Made by a program: the position numbers and the translations under genes
From: a virus
DNA: 64,000 nucleotides
Reading direction: 5' to 3' (one strand)
Virus record (IMG/VR): IMGVR_UViG_3300036859_000864
Location: 1-64,000 of that record
Shown here: positions 63,367 to 64,000 of the stretch, in pieces
Layout of the letters: every line of letters begins with the position of its first letter
How positions within the stretch are numbered: the stretch's first letter is position 1
Notes under the pieces: generated by a model
What the model was told of the DNA's origin: nothing
Database searches by the model: none
The model's input: the letters and a program-made list of their open reading frames with translations, nothing else

Positions 63367-63782
63367 GCACAGCAACCGCAACGAAGAAGCCGGAACCTGA
63401 GAAGCACACGTTCACACTCACCGTCGAAGTCAGCCCCGGTTGGGTCGAGTATCTGACGGAGTACGGCGACATTTTCGCATCAGATCGAGCCGGCTACTGG
63501 CTCCGCGGCGTCGAGCATGAGCCCAAGCTCGGCTGGCTTTGCTGGGAGGACGACGACAAGTGCCGTCCCGGCAAGGAACCCAATCGCCAGGTCGCCCTGA
63601 CGGCGTGGCGCGCCGGCGAAGCGCTCCCCGAGCACTGGTTCCGTCTCGACCGATCCGCCGCGCTGCGCGCTTGGGAGGGAGGAGTCAAGCGCTGGGGCGT
63701 AGACTGGTACGAGGAAGTCGATGCGATTCGCGAAGACGCCGTCGTGCAGCTCGCGCTCCTCGGAGAAACTCGATACGGCTGA
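63363..63782 (+). CDS. hypothetical protein
   Basis: The start overlaps the upstream stop (ATGA). The 139 residues include GDIFASDRAGYWLRGVEHEP and HWFRLDRSAALRAWEGGVKR, a Trp-rich layout I associate with phage proteins of unknown role. It is the last gene of the plus operon. Confidence 0.6.
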   Translation: MSTATATKKPEPEKHTFTLTVEVSPGWVEYLTEYGDIFASDRAGYWLRGVEHEPKLGWLCWEDDDKCRPGKEPNRQVALTAWRAGEALPEHWFRLDRSAALRAWEGGVKRWGVDWYEEVDAIREDAVVQLALLGETRYG

Positions 63783-63790
63783 AAGAAAGG

Positions 63791-63915
63791 CACTCGAGTC
63801 GAGAGAGGGGTAAGAGCCCAAGCGGGTCGCGCCTAGTCGGTACCCGAAGCGCGTCACGTGCGGTCAAAGAATGCTAACGGCTAGCCGCGCTCTTACCTCT
63901 CCCTTGACTCGAGTG
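63791..63915 (+). ncRNA. structured RNA candidate B (27-bp stem enclosing a pseudoknot)
   Basis: The arms 63791-63817 and 63889-63915 pair at 26 of 27 positions (two G-U, one A-C mismatch). Inside, CGGGT (63823-63827) pairs with ACCCG (63842-63846) and CGCGC (63828-63832) pairs with GCGCG (63849-63853), an H-type pseudoknot. A CGGCTAGCCG palindrome follows. It starts 8 nt after the last stop of the operon. Same architecture as candidate A at 14.2 kb. Confidence 0.6.
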
Positions 63916-64000
63916 TCTCGCCCGAGCTACCAACCCGCCGCCACTCGACGAGGCGCGGCAGCGCTTTCAACGAGACGGGGGCACCGCGCCATGTGGGAGG
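63916..64000. other. right edge, no gene recognised
   Basis: The last 85 bp show no start with a ribosome-binding site and no repeat of note. Confidence 0.4.

Noticed and set aside
1-64000. CRISPR arrays, insertion sequences, diversity-generating retroelement, terminase or portal genes
   Set aside because: No regularly spaced repeats, transposase, reverse transcriptase, or head-packaging motifs were found in either strand.

Overview
The window reads as part of a large, high-GC bacteriophage or prophage genome. It is almost gapless coding DNA in long strand-consistent blocks. Gene junctions are mostly 4-nt ATGA, GTGA or TTGA overlaps or 1-nt TGATG overlaps, and many genes encode 24-100 residues. 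Phage-type functions present are a tyrosine integrase, a DNA polymerase, a primase, a VirE-type helicase, ThyX, dCMP deaminase, a DUF3310 protein, an orphan adenine methylase, HNH and PD-(D/E)XK nucleases, a phage-type sigma factor and a transglycosylase. No terminase, portal, capsid, tape-measure, tRNA or CRISPR sequence was recognised, so head and packaging genes must lie elsewhere or be unrecognisable. A lipoprotein near 54.4 kb begins GCGRIGYYPMG and carries a DGG/EGG linker. I associate this style with Myxococcota, so a myxobacterial-type host is my best inference.

Layout. (1) 0-9.8 kb, mostly plus: probable virion-surface and lysis genes. They include a DUF3494 ice-binding-like protein, beta-rich proteins sharing an N-terminal IGKGRYA..TYPE tag, an SGNH hydrolase, a transglycosylase, and several proteins with one transmembrane segment. 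One tagged gene (7.0-7.6 kb) is on the minus strand. (2) 9.8-13.2 kb, minus: a nitrilase with its own terminator and an operon of small proteins. (3) 13.2-14.3 kb, plus: a papain-like protein followed by a structured element. (4) 14.3-18.2 kb, minus: a HerA-like ATPase, small proteins, the integrase and a ribbon-helix-helix (RHH) protein. (5) 18.2-20.4 kb, plus: an 11-bp repeat array, a beta-rich protein with duplicated domains, and a structured intergenic region. (6) 20.4-45 kb, minus: the large replication and nucleotide-metabolism block. (7) 45.1-52.3 kb, plus: RHH, HNH, membrane proteins, a secreted esterase lipoprotein, a primase and small proteins. (8) 52.4-57.7 kb, minus: rhomboid protease, SprT-like metallopeptidase, the myxobacterial-style lipoprotein and zinc-ribbon proteins. 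(9) 57.8-63.8 kb, plus: small proteins, winged-helix proteins and the sigma factor, ending in a second structured element.

Working together: dCMP deaminase and a circularly permuted ThyX would supply dTMP, and MazG-like pyrophosphohydrolases would clean the pool. A uracil-DNA glycosylase fused to a family A polymerase, with the primase, helicase, RecA-like ATPase and nucleases, would replicate the genome. The sigma factor may read the two near-identical divergent promoters at 57.7 kb. The nitrilase, esterase, rhomboid protease and lipoprotein look like accessory (moron-type) genes acting on host metabolism or envelope.

The most unusual items are two 3'-positioned RNA-like elements with the same architecture (a long stem enclosing a candidate H-type pseudoknot), the permuted ThyX, the divergent 39-bp promoter pair, the shared virion tag, and the UDG-polymerase fusion. 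All family names rest on motifs read by eye; no database search was run.
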